Source: Marinobacter sp. Arc7-DN-1
GTDB lineage: Bacteria > Pseudomonadota > Gammaproteobacteria > Pseudomonadales > Oleiphilaceae
Length of the DNA stretch: 64,000 bases
Direction: 5' to 3'
Assembly (NCBI RefSeq): GCF_003441595.1
Contig: NZ_CP031848.1
Span: forward strand, 248,001-312,000
The notes under the pieces are model-generated. The model was given only the letters and a program-made list of their open reading frames with translations, was not told where the DNA came from and ran no database searches. This document shows, piece after piece, positions 8,177 through 16,699 of this stretch. Both the position numbers and the translations under genes were made by a program. Numbering within the stretch: position 1 is the stretch's first letter; each line of letters starts with the position of its first letter.

Positions 8177-9201
8177 TGTCTGCGCTTGCCGACACCTTCA
8201 GCGCATTCATTGCCCGGCAAACCGGTGCCCGGAGTGCCCGGGTTATCGATTTCGACAAGCTCTCCGGGGGCGCCATCCAGGACAACTTCGGGTTGACCCT
8301 GGAGCTGGAGGGCGGCAGCCGGCCGGGGCGGCAGGAATTTGTGGTCCGGCAGGACGCCCCCTCCGGGGTGTCGGAGAGCCTGTCCAGGCCTGAGGAATTC
8401 CAGGTTCTGCAGGCGGCGTTTCAGGCCGGGGTTACCGCTCCGGAGCCGCTCTGGCTGTGCGAGGATACTGAGGTCAGTGGGCGGGTGTTCTATGTCATGA
8501 CCCGGGCTTCGGGCAGCGCCTCACCGCGCAAGCTTGTCAAAGCGGATTTCACCAAAGAGCAGCGCCGGAACATCGTGCGCAGGCTGGGTGCCGAGCTCGC
8601 CAGGCTACACACAGTGAGGCCACCGCAGGAGTCGCTGGAGTTTCTGGCACTGCCGGATCCGGACAATCCGGCCCTGAGTCGGGTCGCGCTGTATCGCCGC
8701 TATCTGAAAGAGATCGGTGAGCCCCATCCGGTGCTGGAGTGGGCGCTGAACTGGCTGGAGGACCGTGCGCCGGAACCGGGCCCGACGGTGCTGTGCCACT
8801 GTGATTTCCGGACCGGCAACTACATGATGGACGGTGACGAGCTGACCGCTGTCCTGGACTGGGAATTCGCCGCCTGGAGCGATCCCTGTGAAGATCTGGG
8901 CTGGCTCTGTTGCCGCAGCTGGCGATTTGGGGCGGATGACCGGGAAGTTGGTGGCGTCGGAGCCAAACAGGATCTTCTGGACGGTTACCGGGAAGCAAGC
9001 GGAACCGACCTTGACCCGGCGGCGGTGAGTTACTGGGAAGTCATGGCCCTGGTGCGCTGGGCGATGATCGCGTTGCAGCAGGCGCGCAGGCACATGTCCG
9101 GTGAACAGCGTTCGCTGGAACTGGCACTGACCGGCCGCATGGTGGCCCAGATGGAATCCGACCTGCTGAACCAGATTCAGGAACTGGAGGATGGGCAATG
9201 A
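8176..9201 (+). CDS. APH-family kinase, LvaA-like 4-hydroxyacyl-CoA kinase candidate
   Basis: 341-residue protein of the aminoglycoside phosphotransferase/choline kinase fold. The catalytic loop reads HCDFRTGN with H208, D210 and N215, and the metal-binding DWEFA has D228. The ATG at 8176 overlaps the upstream stop. A longer in-frame opening lies inside the dehydrogenase gene and is rejected. Kinases of this branch next to an ACAD (as in LvaA or the N-terminal domain of human ACAD10/11) phosphorylate the 4-hydroxyl of 4-hydroxyacyl-CoA. The neighbouring DUF6285 protein strengthens that reading. Antibiotic resistance is unlikely in this catabolic operon. Confidence 0.85.
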   Translation: MSALADTFSAFIARQTGARSARVIDFDKLSGGAIQDNFGLTLELEGGSRPGRQEFVVRQDAPSGVSESLSRPEEFQVLQAAFQAGVTAPEPLWLCEDTEVSGRVFYVMTRASGSASPRKLVKADFTKEQRRNIVRRLGAELARLHTVRPPQESLEFLALPDPDNPALSRVALYRRYLKEIGEPHPVLEWALNWLEDRAPEPGPTVLCHCDFRTGNYMMDGDELTAVLDWEFAAWSDPCEDLGWLCCRSWRFGADDREVGGVGAKQDLLDGYREASGTDLDPAAVSYWEVMALVRWAMIALQQARRHMSGEQRSLELALTGRMVAQMESDLLNQIQELEDGQ

Positions 9202-9563
9202 TCAACCAACCGGAAACCCGGGATTTGCTCACCGAGGCCCGCCAGGTGTTGCTGGATTCAGTGGCCCCGGAGCTGACGGGAGAGCGCAAATACCAGGCGC
9301 TGATGGTAGCCAATGCCATGGGTATGGCAATCCGGGAGCTTGAGCAGCGCGAGCAGGGCCAACCGGAGCAAACCGACCGAACCGTCCGGGCATTCCTGGC
9401 GGAGCGGTCCCTCAAAGCTACCGCCGGTGAGGCTGAGGCCGCCCTTGCCCGGGCCGTTCGAGAGCGTCACCTCGATGGCGCCGATCCGGCCGTGCGATCG
9501 GTGCTCCGGAACCTCACGGAGGCCCGGTTGCGGATCAACAACCCCGGCTATCTGAAACGGTGA
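9198..9563 (+). CDS. DUF6285 family protein, LvaB-like kinase partner
   Basis: 121-residue, mostly helical small protein beginning MINQPETRDLLTEARQVLLD. It matches the DUF6285 type of protein found next to APH-family kinases in ACAD-linked operons. In the levulinate pathway the equivalent small protein LvaB is needed for activity of the kinase LvaA. The ATG overlaps the kinase stop (ATGA), so the two are translationally coupled, as expected for partners. No catalytic motif is visible. The role as kinase partner is inferred from synteny. Confidence 0.8.
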   Translation: MINQPETRDLLTEARQVLLDSVAPELTGERKYQALMVANAMGMAIRELEQREQGQPEQTDRTVRAFLAERSLKATAGEAEAALARAVRERHLDGADPAVRSVLRNLTEARLRINNPGYLKR

Positions 9564-9566
9564 ACC

Positions 9567-11180
9567 ATGAACAAGTACAACAACCTCGACAAGACAGCCG
9601 CCAACCACTCCGCGCTGACACCACTGAGTCTGCTCCAGCGCTCGGCACGGATCTTCCCGGACAAGCGGGCAGTCATCGATGATGACCGGATACTGTCCTA
9701 CCGGCAGCTCTACCAGCGTTGTCGCCAGATGGGCGATGCGCTTCGTCGCCGCGGCATCAACCCCGGCGACACGGTGGCCATCCTCTGCCCGAACAGTCAT
9801 GAGATGCTGGAGTCCCACTACTCGGTGCCGATGGCCGGGGCGGTGCTCAATTCGATCAATATCCGCCTGGACTCGGCCACGATAGCCTTTGTCCTGGCCC
9901 ATGGCGAAGCCCGGGTGCTGTTCTACGACACCCAGTGGGAGAACGAGATCCGGGCCGCTATTGCCGAGCTGGAGGTGCCGCCGCTGCTGGTGGCCATCGA
10001 GCGCAAGGCGGGGGCGAGCGAGGGCCTGGCAGACCTGGGCTACGAGCACCTGCTGACGGAGGGCGATCCGGAGGCCTCCTGGCAACGGCCCGCCGATGAA
10101 TGGGACGCCATTACCCTGAATTACACCTCAGGCACCACCGGCAATCCCAAGGGTGTGGTCTACCACCATCGCGGCGCCTACCTGGCGGCCATGACCAACG
10201 CCATGGTGTTCGACATGACCGCCGAGACCGTCTACCTGTGGACCCTGCCGATGTTCCACTGCAACGGCTGGGCCTACACCTGGGCGATCACGGCGGTGGG
10301 CGGCACCCACGTCTGCCTGCGGGAGGTGGACGCCATGGAAATCTACCGCCGGATCGAGGACTACGGTGTGACCCACATGTGCGGCGCGCCGGTAGTGATG
10401 AACATGTTGCTGCAGGACCTGGGACGCGAAGGCCTGACACTGTCCCGGCCCGCCCACTTTGCCCTGGGTGGCGCGGCGCCCCCCAGCAGCGTGATCCATA
10501 AGGCGGAGGACATTGGCTTCCAGGTTACTCACCTTTATGGCCTGACGGAGACATTCGGCCCTTCGGCACTGTGTGTGCTCCAGCCGGAATGGCAGCAGCT
10601 GCCGTTGGAGGAACGGGCAGTGAAAATGTCCCGCCAGGGTGTTCCCACCCATGGTCTGGACGAGGTCGCGGTGCTGGATATGGACAGTGGGGAACCGCTG
10701 CCTGCCGATGGCAACACCATGGGCGAGATCTGTATCCGCGGCAATACCGTGATGAAGGGCTACCTGAAGAATGCGGAAGCCACGGAGAAGGCGTTCAGGG
10801 ACGGCTGGTTTCATACCGGTGACCTGGCCGTCATGCACCCGGATCACTATGTGGAAATCCGGGATCGTGCCAAGGATGTCATCATTTCCGGTGGCGAGAA
10901 CATCTCCAGCCTGGAGGTGGAAGAGGTTCTTTACCGGCACCCGAAGGTCTCCGAGGCGGCGGTGGTGGCAATGGCCGACGAAAAGTGGGGCGAAGTACCC
11001 TGTGCCTTTGTCAATCCGGTCGACGACGGCGAGGCACCCACCCCCGAGGAGATTATTGCCTTTTGCCGGGAGCGCATGGCGCACTTCAAGGCACCGCGGA
11101 AGGTGGTGCTTGGTGAATTGCCCAAGACCGCCACCGGCAAGATCCGCAAAAACATTCTCCGGGACTCTCTGTCACGATGA
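9567..11180 (+). CDS. AMP-forming acyl-CoA ligase, LvaE-like position
   Basis: 537-residue adenylate-forming ligase. P-loop motif YTSGTTGNPKG is at residues 187-197, the A5 region has HLYGLTETFGP, and the C-terminal domain has GWFHTGD and the catalytic lysine in KTATGKIRK near the end. It activates a carboxylic acid to its CoA thioester with ATP. It begins 3 nt after the DUF6285 gene and is the last of five genes matching lva families, so it probably loads the pathway substrate (a keto- or hydroxy-acid). Similar ligases act on medium- or long-chain fatty acids and methylmercaptopropionate, so the substrate is open. Confidence 0.88.
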   Translation: MNKYNNLDKTAANHSALTPLSLLQRSARIFPDKRAVIDDDRILSYRQLYQRCRQMGDALRRRGINPGDTVAILCPNSHEMLESHYSVPMAGAVLNSINIRLDSATIAFVLAHGEARVLFYDTQWENEIRAAIAELEVPPLLVAIERKAGASEGLADLGYEHLLTEGDPEASWQRPADEWDAITLNYTSGTTGNPKGVVYHHRGAYLAAMTNAMVFDMTAETVYLWTLPMFHCNGWAYTWAITAVGGTHVCLREVDAMEIYRRIEDYGVTHMCGAPVVMNMLLQDLGREGLTLSRPAHFALGGAAPPSSVIHKAEDIGFQVTHLYGLTETFGPSALCVLQPEWQQLPLEERAVKMSRQGVPTHGLDEVAVLDMDSGEPLPADGNTMGEICIRGNTVMKGYLKNAEATEKAFRDGWFHTGDLAVMHPDHYVEIRDRAKDVIISGGENISSLEVEEVLYRHPKVSEAAVVAMADEKWGEVPCAFVNPVDDGEAPTPEEIIAFCRERMAHFKAPRKVVLGELPKTATGKIRKNILRDSLSR

Positions 11181-11219
11181 CCGGGCTGTCACGATGACCG
11201 GGCTGTCCCGATGATTAGG
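11169..11219 (+). repeat. Three tandem 17-bp repeats at end of ligase gene
   Basis: The unit CTGTCACGATGACCGGG occurs exactly at 11169-11185 and 11186-11202, and a degenerate third copy CTGTCCCGATGATTAGG follows at 11203-11219. The first copy contains the ligase stop codon, so the array begins inside the gene and extends into the 164-bp gap before the binding-protein gene. It looks like a local tandem duplication. No function is evident. Confidence 0.85.
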
Positions 11220-11344
11220 CTGACCATGGTCGGCGGGAGGTTGCGATAGCGAAAACAACGCATTCACAGCGACGAAAACCGGGCCTGATTCAACGGGTCT
11301 GCAAGTTCCAGTGACAACAAAGACAAGAACACAGGAGCATTATC

Positions 11345-12568
11345 ATGAAAATAACGAGCATCAGGAAACTCCTGGTTGCGATGACCGCAGCCGCTACGCT
11401 GGGTACCGCCGGTACCAGTTATGCCGAGGATCCGATCCGGATCGGGGGCATCTACATTCTCTCCGGCAGTGCCGCCACCTACGGTGAGTTTGCCCAGAAG
11501 GGCATCAACCTTGCGGTGGACGAAATCAACGCTTCGGGCGGCATCCTGGGTCGCCAGGTCGAAATGGTCTATGAGGACAGCCAGGGCAAGGCATCGGTAG
11601 CCATTCAGGCAGCCCGGAAACTGGTTTACTCCGAGGGTGTTGACGCCCTGGTGGGTCTGGACAGCTCGGGTGTTGCCCAGGGTATGGTTCCGACCATGCC
11701 AGAGCTGCAGAAGCCGCTGATCATTACCCACGCCGCCACGCCGGATGTCACCGGCAGTCTGTGTAATCCGTTTACCTACCGCATCAGTGTGAACGTGGCC
11801 CAGAACATGAAGGCTGCCGCCCTGGTGGCCGCGGAAACCGATGCCACCAACTGGACCACCATCGGTCCGGACTACGCCTTCGGCCACCAGTCCTGGGAGT
11901 TCTTCGGTAACTACCTCAAGGACATCAAGCCGGAAGTGAACCTGATGTCGGAGACCAACTTTCCGCGCTTCGGGGCCGAGGACTTCACCCCATTCATTGA
12001 CCGTGTAATGGACTCCGACGCCGAGGGTGTGCTCATCTCCGTCTGGGGTGGTGACCTGGTCAACTTTATCCGCCAGGCCAATACCCGTGGGTTCTTCGAA
12101 AAGGACCTGGAGGTGATGTTTACCGTCGGGGCGGCTACAGAAGTACTGTCCGCCCTGGGTGAGGAAATGCCAGAGGGTGTGCATCTGTCCACGCGTTACT
12201 GGTATGAGGCCTATGACAACGCGGTGAACGATCGCTTCGTCAAGGCGTACATCGACGCCTACGGCACTCCCCCGAGCTACAACGCCGAGGGCGCCTATGC
12301 GGCTATCTATGCCTATAAAAAGGCCATGGAAACAGCCGGTACCACCGAAGGTCCTGCCGTCGCCAAGGCACTCAGCGGCATGAGCCTGGAGGCGCCGAAC
12401 GGCACGGTGACTTTCCGTGAGGGTGATCACCAGGCGATGGTCAGTCCGAACTGGGGTGTTTCCGGCCCCATGCATCCGGAGCACGGCATCCGCACGCTGA
12501 CCAACCTGCGGATCTTTGACGGCGAAAAAGTAGCCCGCACTATCGAAGAGACCGGTTGCAAGCTCTGA
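11345..12568 (+). CDS. Branched-chain-amino-acid-type ABC transporter binding protein
   Basis: 407-residue periplasmic binding protein of the LivJ/Leu-Ile-Val type I fold. The N-terminus is a signal peptide (MKITSIRKLLVAMTAAATLG, cleavage probably after SYA), followed by IRIGGIYILSGSAATYGEFAQ, the standard start of these proteins. ACAGGAG precedes the ATG. It heads a complete Liv-type importer, placed directly behind the acyl-CoA pathway genes, so it probably captures the acid consumed by that pathway rather than leucine. A stem-loop separates it from livH and may allow higher expression of the binding protein. The ligand is unknown. Confidence 0.9.
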   Translation: MKITSIRKLLVAMTAAATLGTAGTSYAEDPIRIGGIYILSGSAATYGEFAQKGINLAVDEINASGGILGRQVEMVYEDSQGKASVAIQAARKLVYSEGVDALVGLDSSGVAQGMVPTMPELQKPLIITHAATPDVTGSLCNPFTYRISVNVAQNMKAAALVAAETDATNWTTIGPDYAFGHQSWEFFGNYLKDIKPEVNLMSETNFPRFGAEDFTPFIDRVMDSDAEGVLISVWGGDLVNFIRQANTRGFFEKDLEVMFTVGAATEVLSALGEEMPEGVHLSTRYWYEAYDNAVNDRFVKAYIDAYGTPPSYNAEGAYAAIYAYKKAMETAGTTEGPAVAKALSGMSLEAPNGTVTFREGDHQAMVSPNWGVSGPMHPEHGIRTLTNLRIFDGEKVARTIEETGCKL

Positions 12569-12591
12569 TCTGATTGTTGTTCTTACGCTTG

Positions 12592-12617
12592 CCGTGGCGT
12601 CCTCCGGGGCGCTACGG
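12592..12617 (+). other. Intercistronic stem-loop after binding-protein gene
   Basis: CCGTGGCG (12592-12599) pairs with CGCTACGG (12610-12617), 8 bp including one G-T pair, around a 10-nt loop. No T-tract follows, so it is more likely a processing or mRNA-stability element, or a partial attenuator, between the binding protein and its permeases than a full terminator. Confidence 0.45.
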
Positions 12618-12645
12618 AACCGGCCCTAACCTAATGAGGTAATCC

Positions 12646-13515
12646 ATGTCTGGCATCGGAGCGGCGTTGCTGAATAGTCTCGATATCGGGCTGCTGCTGT
12701 TTATCATCGCAGTGGGCCTGAATATCGTGTTCGGTGTGCTGAACATCATCAACTTTGCCCATGGGGCACTTTACATGCTGGGGGCCTACCTGGCCTTCAC
12801 CCTGATCAATATTGCAGGCATGCCCTTCTGGGTGGCCCTGATACTGGCTCCGATGGGTGTCGCCATCCTGGCGGTGATCATCGACCGGGTCCTGTTGCGC
12901 TTCATCTATTCCCGGGACGTGGCAGACAGCCTGCTACTGACCTTCGCCATCCTGCTGATCATCAACGAGAGTGTGCGGATGATCTGGGGTAGTGGTATTC
13001 ATGTGGTCCAGCCGCCGCAGCTGCTTTCCGGTTCGGTGCAACTGTTGGGCAGTTCCGTTGCCACCTACAGCCTGTTTGTGATTGTCGTCGGCCTGCTGTT
13101 GCTGGCCGGGCTGTGGTACCTGTTCAACCGCACCCGCGTCGGCCGCGTCATGCGGGCAGCCGCACTGGACCGGGACATGGCCGAGGCCCTGTGCATCAAC
13201 ACCCGGATGGTGGTGACCGGCGTCTTTGCCTTTGGCGCCTGGCTGGCCGCCGTCGGCGGTGTGATGGCCGCACCCATGCGTGCACTGGATCCCGGCATGG
13301 GGGACAAGATCATTATCGAATCGTTCATTGTGGTGGTGATTGGCGGTCTGGGTAGCTTCCCGGGTGCCTTGCTCGGCGCCATCATCCTGGGCCTGATTCA
13401 CGGCTTCGGTGGCCGCTACCTGCCGGAAGTGAACCTGCTGTTGCCGTTTGTAGGCATGGCACTGGTTCTGTTGTTCAAGCCAAACGGCATTATGGGCAAG
13501 GGGGCAGCCGCATGA
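12646..13515 (+). CDS. livH: LivH-type ABC permease
   Basis: 289-residue, highly hydrophobic inner-membrane permease of the branched-chain amino-acid importer family, with about eight membrane segments. The NIINFAHGALYMLGAY stretch near residue 35 and the VIGGLGSFPGALLGA stretch near residue 225 are diagnostic of LivH. GAGGTAATCC precedes the ATG. It overlaps the second permease gene by 4 nt. The likely cargo is the carboxylate used by the upstream pathway; the family also moves amino acids, urea and aromatic acids. Confidence 0.9.
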   Translation: MSGIGAALLNSLDIGLLLFIIAVGLNIVFGVLNIINFAHGALYMLGAYLAFTLINIAGMPFWVALILAPMGVAILAVIIDRVLLRFIYSRDVADSLLLTFAILLIINESVRMIWGSGIHVVQPPQLLSGSVQLLGSSVATYSLFVIVVGLLLLAGLWYLFNRTRVGRVMRAAALDRDMAEALCINTRMVVTGVFAFGAWLAAVGGVMAAPMRALDPGMGDKIIIESFIVVVIGGLGSFPGALLGAIILGLIHGFGGRYLPEVNLLLPFVGMALVLLFKPNGIMGKGAAA

Positions 13516-14459
13516 AGACCAAGGTTCTGATGGCCATTCTGGCTGTGGTGATCGCGGGGCTGATTGCGGTGCCCTGGATCGCTTCCTATTTCTATGTTTT
13601 TATTTTTACCGAGATCCTGATCCTGGGTTTGTTCGCGGCCAGCTTCAACCTGATTTTCGGCTATACCGGCATGCTGAGCTTCGGGCATGCCGCCTTCTTT
13701 GGTATCGGCTCTTACGCCACGGCACTGGTACTGATCCATCTGGAGTGGCCGTTCCTGGCCTGCCTGCTGGTTTCCATGGGGGCATCCGCGCTGCTGGCGC
13801 TGGTCATCGGCTTCCTGAGCGTCCGGCTCAACGAGGTGTACTTTGCCATGCTCACCCTGGCCTTTGGCATGATGGTCTTTGCCATCGCCTACCAGTGGCG
13901 TTCGGTAACCAACGGCAGTGACGGCCTTGCCGGGTTTACCCTGGGTTCCTTCGGGCTCGGCCTTGATCTGACCCTGGCCAATCCGTCGGTTTATTACCAC
14001 GTGGTGCTGGGGATCGTGGCTGTTGCCTCGGTGGTGCTCTACGTGATCTGTCGCAGCTCTTTCGGCATGATCCTCAGGGCCATCCGTCAGAATCCGGAAC
14101 GGGTGTCCTTTGCCGGATTGAACGTACGCACCTACCGTCTGGTGGCTTTCGTTATTGCCGGCAGCTTTGCGGGCCTGGCCGGTGGCCTGATCGCACCGTT
14201 CCTGCGGGTGGCGAGCCCGGAACTTTTGCACTGGTCCATGTCCGCCGAACCGATTTTGATGGCCATCCTCGGTGGCACTGGGTATTTTCTCGGGCCCTTC
14301 GTCGGTTCCGCGGTGTTTGTGCTGCTGGAAACCTGGATCACCAGTTATACCGAATCCTGGATGCTGGTTCTGGGCATCATCCTGGCCATGATGGTGATTT
14401 TCTTCCGCAAGGGTTTGCTGGGTACTGTCATTGACTGGTGGATGGAGGTGAAGAAATGA
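13512..14459 (+). CDS. livM: LivM-type ABC permease
   Basis: 315-residue permease partner of LivH, with about nine hydrophobic segments. The SFNLIFGYTGMLSFGHAAFF region near residue 40, and the cytoplasmic loop RSSFGMILRAIRQNPERVSF, which contacts the ATPases, identify it. It begins with ATGA overlapping livH and ends overlapping livG, so the importer genes are translationally coupled. It forms the heterodimeric channel of the importer. Confidence 0.9.
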   Translation: MKTKVLMAILAVVIAGLIAVPWIASYFYVFIFTEILILGLFAASFNLIFGYTGMLSFGHAAFFGIGSYATALVLIHLEWPFLACLLVSMGASALLALVIGFLSVRLNEVYFAMLTLAFGMMVFAIAYQWRSVTNGSDGLAGFTLGSFGLGLDLTLANPSVYYHVVLGIVAVASVVLYVICRSSFGMILRAIRQNPERVSFAGLNVRTYRLVAFVIAGSFAGLAGGLIAPFLRVASPELLHWSMSAEPILMAILGGTGYFLGPFVGSAVFVLLETWITSYTESWMLVLGIILAMMVIFFRKGLLGTVIDWWMEVKK

Positions 14460-15238
14460 GTAATCCAATCCTTACCATAGCTAACCTGACCAAGCGTTTT
14501 GGCGGAGTCACTGCGGTATCTGGAATTAACCTGGAGGTCATGCCGAAGGAAACCATTGCCATTATCGGCCCCAACGGTGCCGGCAAGACAACCTTCTACA
14601 ACATGGTTTCCGGCCGGATGCAGCCGACTGAAGGCAAGATCATGCTGGACGGCAGGGATATCACCGGCCTGCCGCCCCACAAGATCAGCCGGCTGGGAGT
14701 ATCCCGGTCGTTCCAGATCAATAACATCTTCCCGGAGATGACGGTGCAGGAGAATGTGGAGGTGGTGCTGTCGGCCTATCACGGCCACAGCCGCAAGCTG
14801 TTCAACATTGCTTCCCGCAACACCGGAATTCAGCAGGAGGCGGTCGAGTTTCTGCAGCGCCTGGGCATCGACAGCCTCAGGGACCAGCGTGCCGAAGTCA
14901 TCAGTTACGGCGACAAGCGATTGCTGGAAATCGCCATGGTGCTGGCGACACAACCCAAGCTGGTACTGCTGGACGAACCCACCGCCGGGATGACCCCGGA
15001 TGAAACCCGGCGCACCACCCGGCTGATCAAGAAGCTTGCGGACAGTGGTGACTACACGTTCATGATTACCGAGCACGACATGGACGTGGTTTTCAACCTG
15101 GCGGACCGGATTCTGGTCATGCACCGTGGCGAAAAGCTGTTTGCCGGTACACCCGAGGAAGTGAAGAACCATCCGGAGGTTCGTGTCGCCTACCTGGGTG
15201 AGGAAGACGACGAGGCGGTCGAGGAGGCCAATCCATGA
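14456..15238 (+). CDS. livG: LivG-type ABC ATPase
   Basis: 260-residue ATP-binding subunit. Walker A GPNGAGKTT is near residue 38, Walker B is LVLLDEPTAGM, and the H-loop is TEHDMDVV. The signature region reads ISYGDKRLLEIA, the unusual form normal for LivG. I chose the ATG at 14456 that overlaps the livM stop over the in-frame start six codons upstream. The C-terminus is acidic (EEDDEAVEEANP). It overlaps livF by 4 nt and energises transport with it. Confidence 0.9.
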   Translation: MSNPILTIANLTKRFGGVTAVSGINLEVMPKETIAIIGPNGAGKTTFYNMVSGRMQPTEGKIMLDGRDITGLPPHKISRLGVSRSFQINNIFPEMTVQENVEVVLSAYHGHSRKLFNIASRNTGIQQEAVEFLQRLGIDSLRDQRAEVISYGDKRLLEIAMVLATQPKLVLLDEPTAGMTPDETRRTTRLIKKLADSGDYTFMITEHDMDVVFNLADRILVMHRGEKLFAGTPEEVKNHPEVRVAYLGEEDDEAVEEANP

Positions 15239-15939
15239 TTCTTGATGTTCGCAATATCCAGACGTTCTACGGTGAGAGTCAGGCGCTCCAGGGTGTTACC
15301 CTTCAGCTCGAAGCCGGTGAGACGGTTTGCATCCTTGGCCGTAACGGTGCGGGAAAGAGCACAACCCTGAAAAGTATTATGGGGCTGACGCCGCCGCGAT
15401 CCGGAGAGGTGATCTATGATGGCAAGCCGGTCCAGGGCTGGCCCGCGCACCGGATTGCCCGCGCAGGCATCGGTTATGTGCCGGAAGATCGCCGGATATT
15501 CCCCGGGCTGACGGTGCGGGACAACCTGGATGTGGCCTCCTATCAACGCAAGGGCAGTACCGCCCGCTGGACGGTGGATGGCATCCTCAAGAAGTACGAA
15601 ATGCTTGGTGAGCGGGCGGACCAGGACGGTGCCACCCTGTCTGGCGGCCAGCAGCAGATGCTGGCGGTGGCGCGTTCCCTGATGATTCAGCCCAGACTGT
15701 TGCTGCTGGATGAGCCCAATGAAGGACTGGCCCCGGTTATTGTGCAGCAGATTGGTGAGCTGATTGACGACCTCAGTCAGACTACAACCATCCTGTTCAC
15801 CGACCAGAGCGTGCGGTTTGCCCTCAAGCATGCCCAGCGAGCCTACATCCTGGAAAAGGGTCAGGTAGTGCATGAAGCGAGCAGTGATGAGTTGCGTGCT
15901 GATCAGGCCACCCAGGACCGGTTCCTCTCGGTGGCATAA
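15235..15939 (+). CDS. livF: LivF-type ABC ATPase
   Basis: 234-residue second ATPase of the importer. Walker A is GRNGAGKST, the signature is LSGGQQQMLAVARSLM, and Walker B LLLLDEPNEGLAP carries the Asn-Glu-Gly-Leu variation typical of LivF. The ATG overlaps livG. The position normally holding the H-loop histidine reads FTDQSVRFAL here, that is, glutamine in place of histidine, which is common in LivF proteins. With livG, livH, livM and the binding protein it makes a complete five-part importer. Confidence 0.9.
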   Translation: MILDVRNIQTFYGESQALQGVTLQLEAGETVCILGRNGAGKSTTLKSIMGLTPPRSGEVIYDGKPVQGWPAHRIARAGIGYVPEDRRIFPGLTVRDNLDVASYQRKGSTARWTVDGILKKYEMLGERADQDGATLSGGQQQMLAVARSLMIQPRLLLLDEPNEGLAPVIVQQIGELIDDLSQTTTILFTDQSVRFALKHAQRAYILEKGQVVHEASSDELRADQATQDRFLSVA

Positions 15940-15976
15940 TCTGGCTTATAATCCCCGCCCGCAGGAGCAGACAGGC

Positions 15977-16669
15977 GTGGCAGCTATGATCGAGAATTAT
16001 GAGGCATTTCGTGGTGAACTCAGCATGTCCAAGGAGGATGTGATCCGTGATGTTTACCGTCAGAACAAGGAACGGATCAGCATCAAGAAGGAGGCGACGG
16101 CGGTCAGAAATCTGACCCGGATCATCGAGTCGACCCTGCGGCTGGCCAACTCCAAGGGTTTCCATGCCATGACGCTCAGGGATCTGTGTGGGGATTCCGG
16201 AATGAGCATGGGTGGCCTCTATGCCTATATCCGCAACAAGGACGACCTGATCCATCTGATCCAGAGCCACGGCTTCATTATCACGCGCCGGACCCTGCTG
16301 CATTACACCGCAGAGGTCCCGGATGTCCGTGACCGTTTGTTTGCGGCGATCAAGGCACACCTGTACCTGAGCGAACTGATGCGGGCCTGGTTCTACTTTT
16401 CCTACATGGAAGCGACGAGACTGCCGGCTGAGGAAAAACGCGACGCGGTTGCCATTGAGCTGGAGATCGAAGAGATCTTCCTGGGGTTAATTGAAGACGG
16501 CATTGAGGCGGGGGTTTACCGCTCAAGAAATGCCCGCCTCGTTGCGTCGATGGCCAAGGCCCTGTTGCAGGACTGGTACCTGAAGCGCAGAAAATACCGT
16601 GACCAGAATGTTGCCGTTGACGACTATGCTGCGTTTGTCAGGGATGTAATTGAAAGCTATCTGCTCTGA
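15977..16669 (+). CDS. TetR-family transcriptional regulator
   Basis: About 230 residues. The N-terminal helix-turn-helix region reads LANSKGFHAMTLRDLC followed by MSMGGLYAYIRNKDDL, which is typical TetR. I prefer the GTG at 15977 because AGGAG lies 9 nt upstream; an ATG at 15986 or 16025 is possible, and the open frame reaching back into livF is not. The C-terminal ligand domain is not specific. Lying between the importer and two more catabolic genes on the same strand, it probably represses the whole block through the palindrome at 6121-6130, and an acyl-CoA intermediate is a likely inducer. Both points are inference. Confidence 0.85.
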   Translation: MAAMIENYEAFRGELSMSKEDVIRDVYRQNKERISIKKEATAVRNLTRIIESTLRLANSKGFHAMTLRDLCGDSGMSMGGLYAYIRNKDDLIHLIQSHGFIITRRTLLHYTAEVPDVRDRLFAAIKAHLYLSELMRAWFYFSYMEATRLPAEEKRDAVAIELEIEEIFLGLIEDGIEAGVYRSRNARLVASMAKALLQDWYLKRRKYRDQNVAVDDYAAFVRDVIESYLL

Positions 16670-16699
16670 GGGCGCTGACTCTCTCCTGTGAGGACTGTG

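Noticed and set aside
8176..9201. Antibiotic (aminoglycoside) resistance gene
   Set aside because: The APH fold is shared with acyl-CoA-linked kinases; neighbours are catabolic and there is no mobile element.
15872..15977. Upstream in-frame extension of the TetR gene into livF
   Set aside because: It overlaps the livF C-terminus; the GTG at 15977 has a proper ribosome-binding site.
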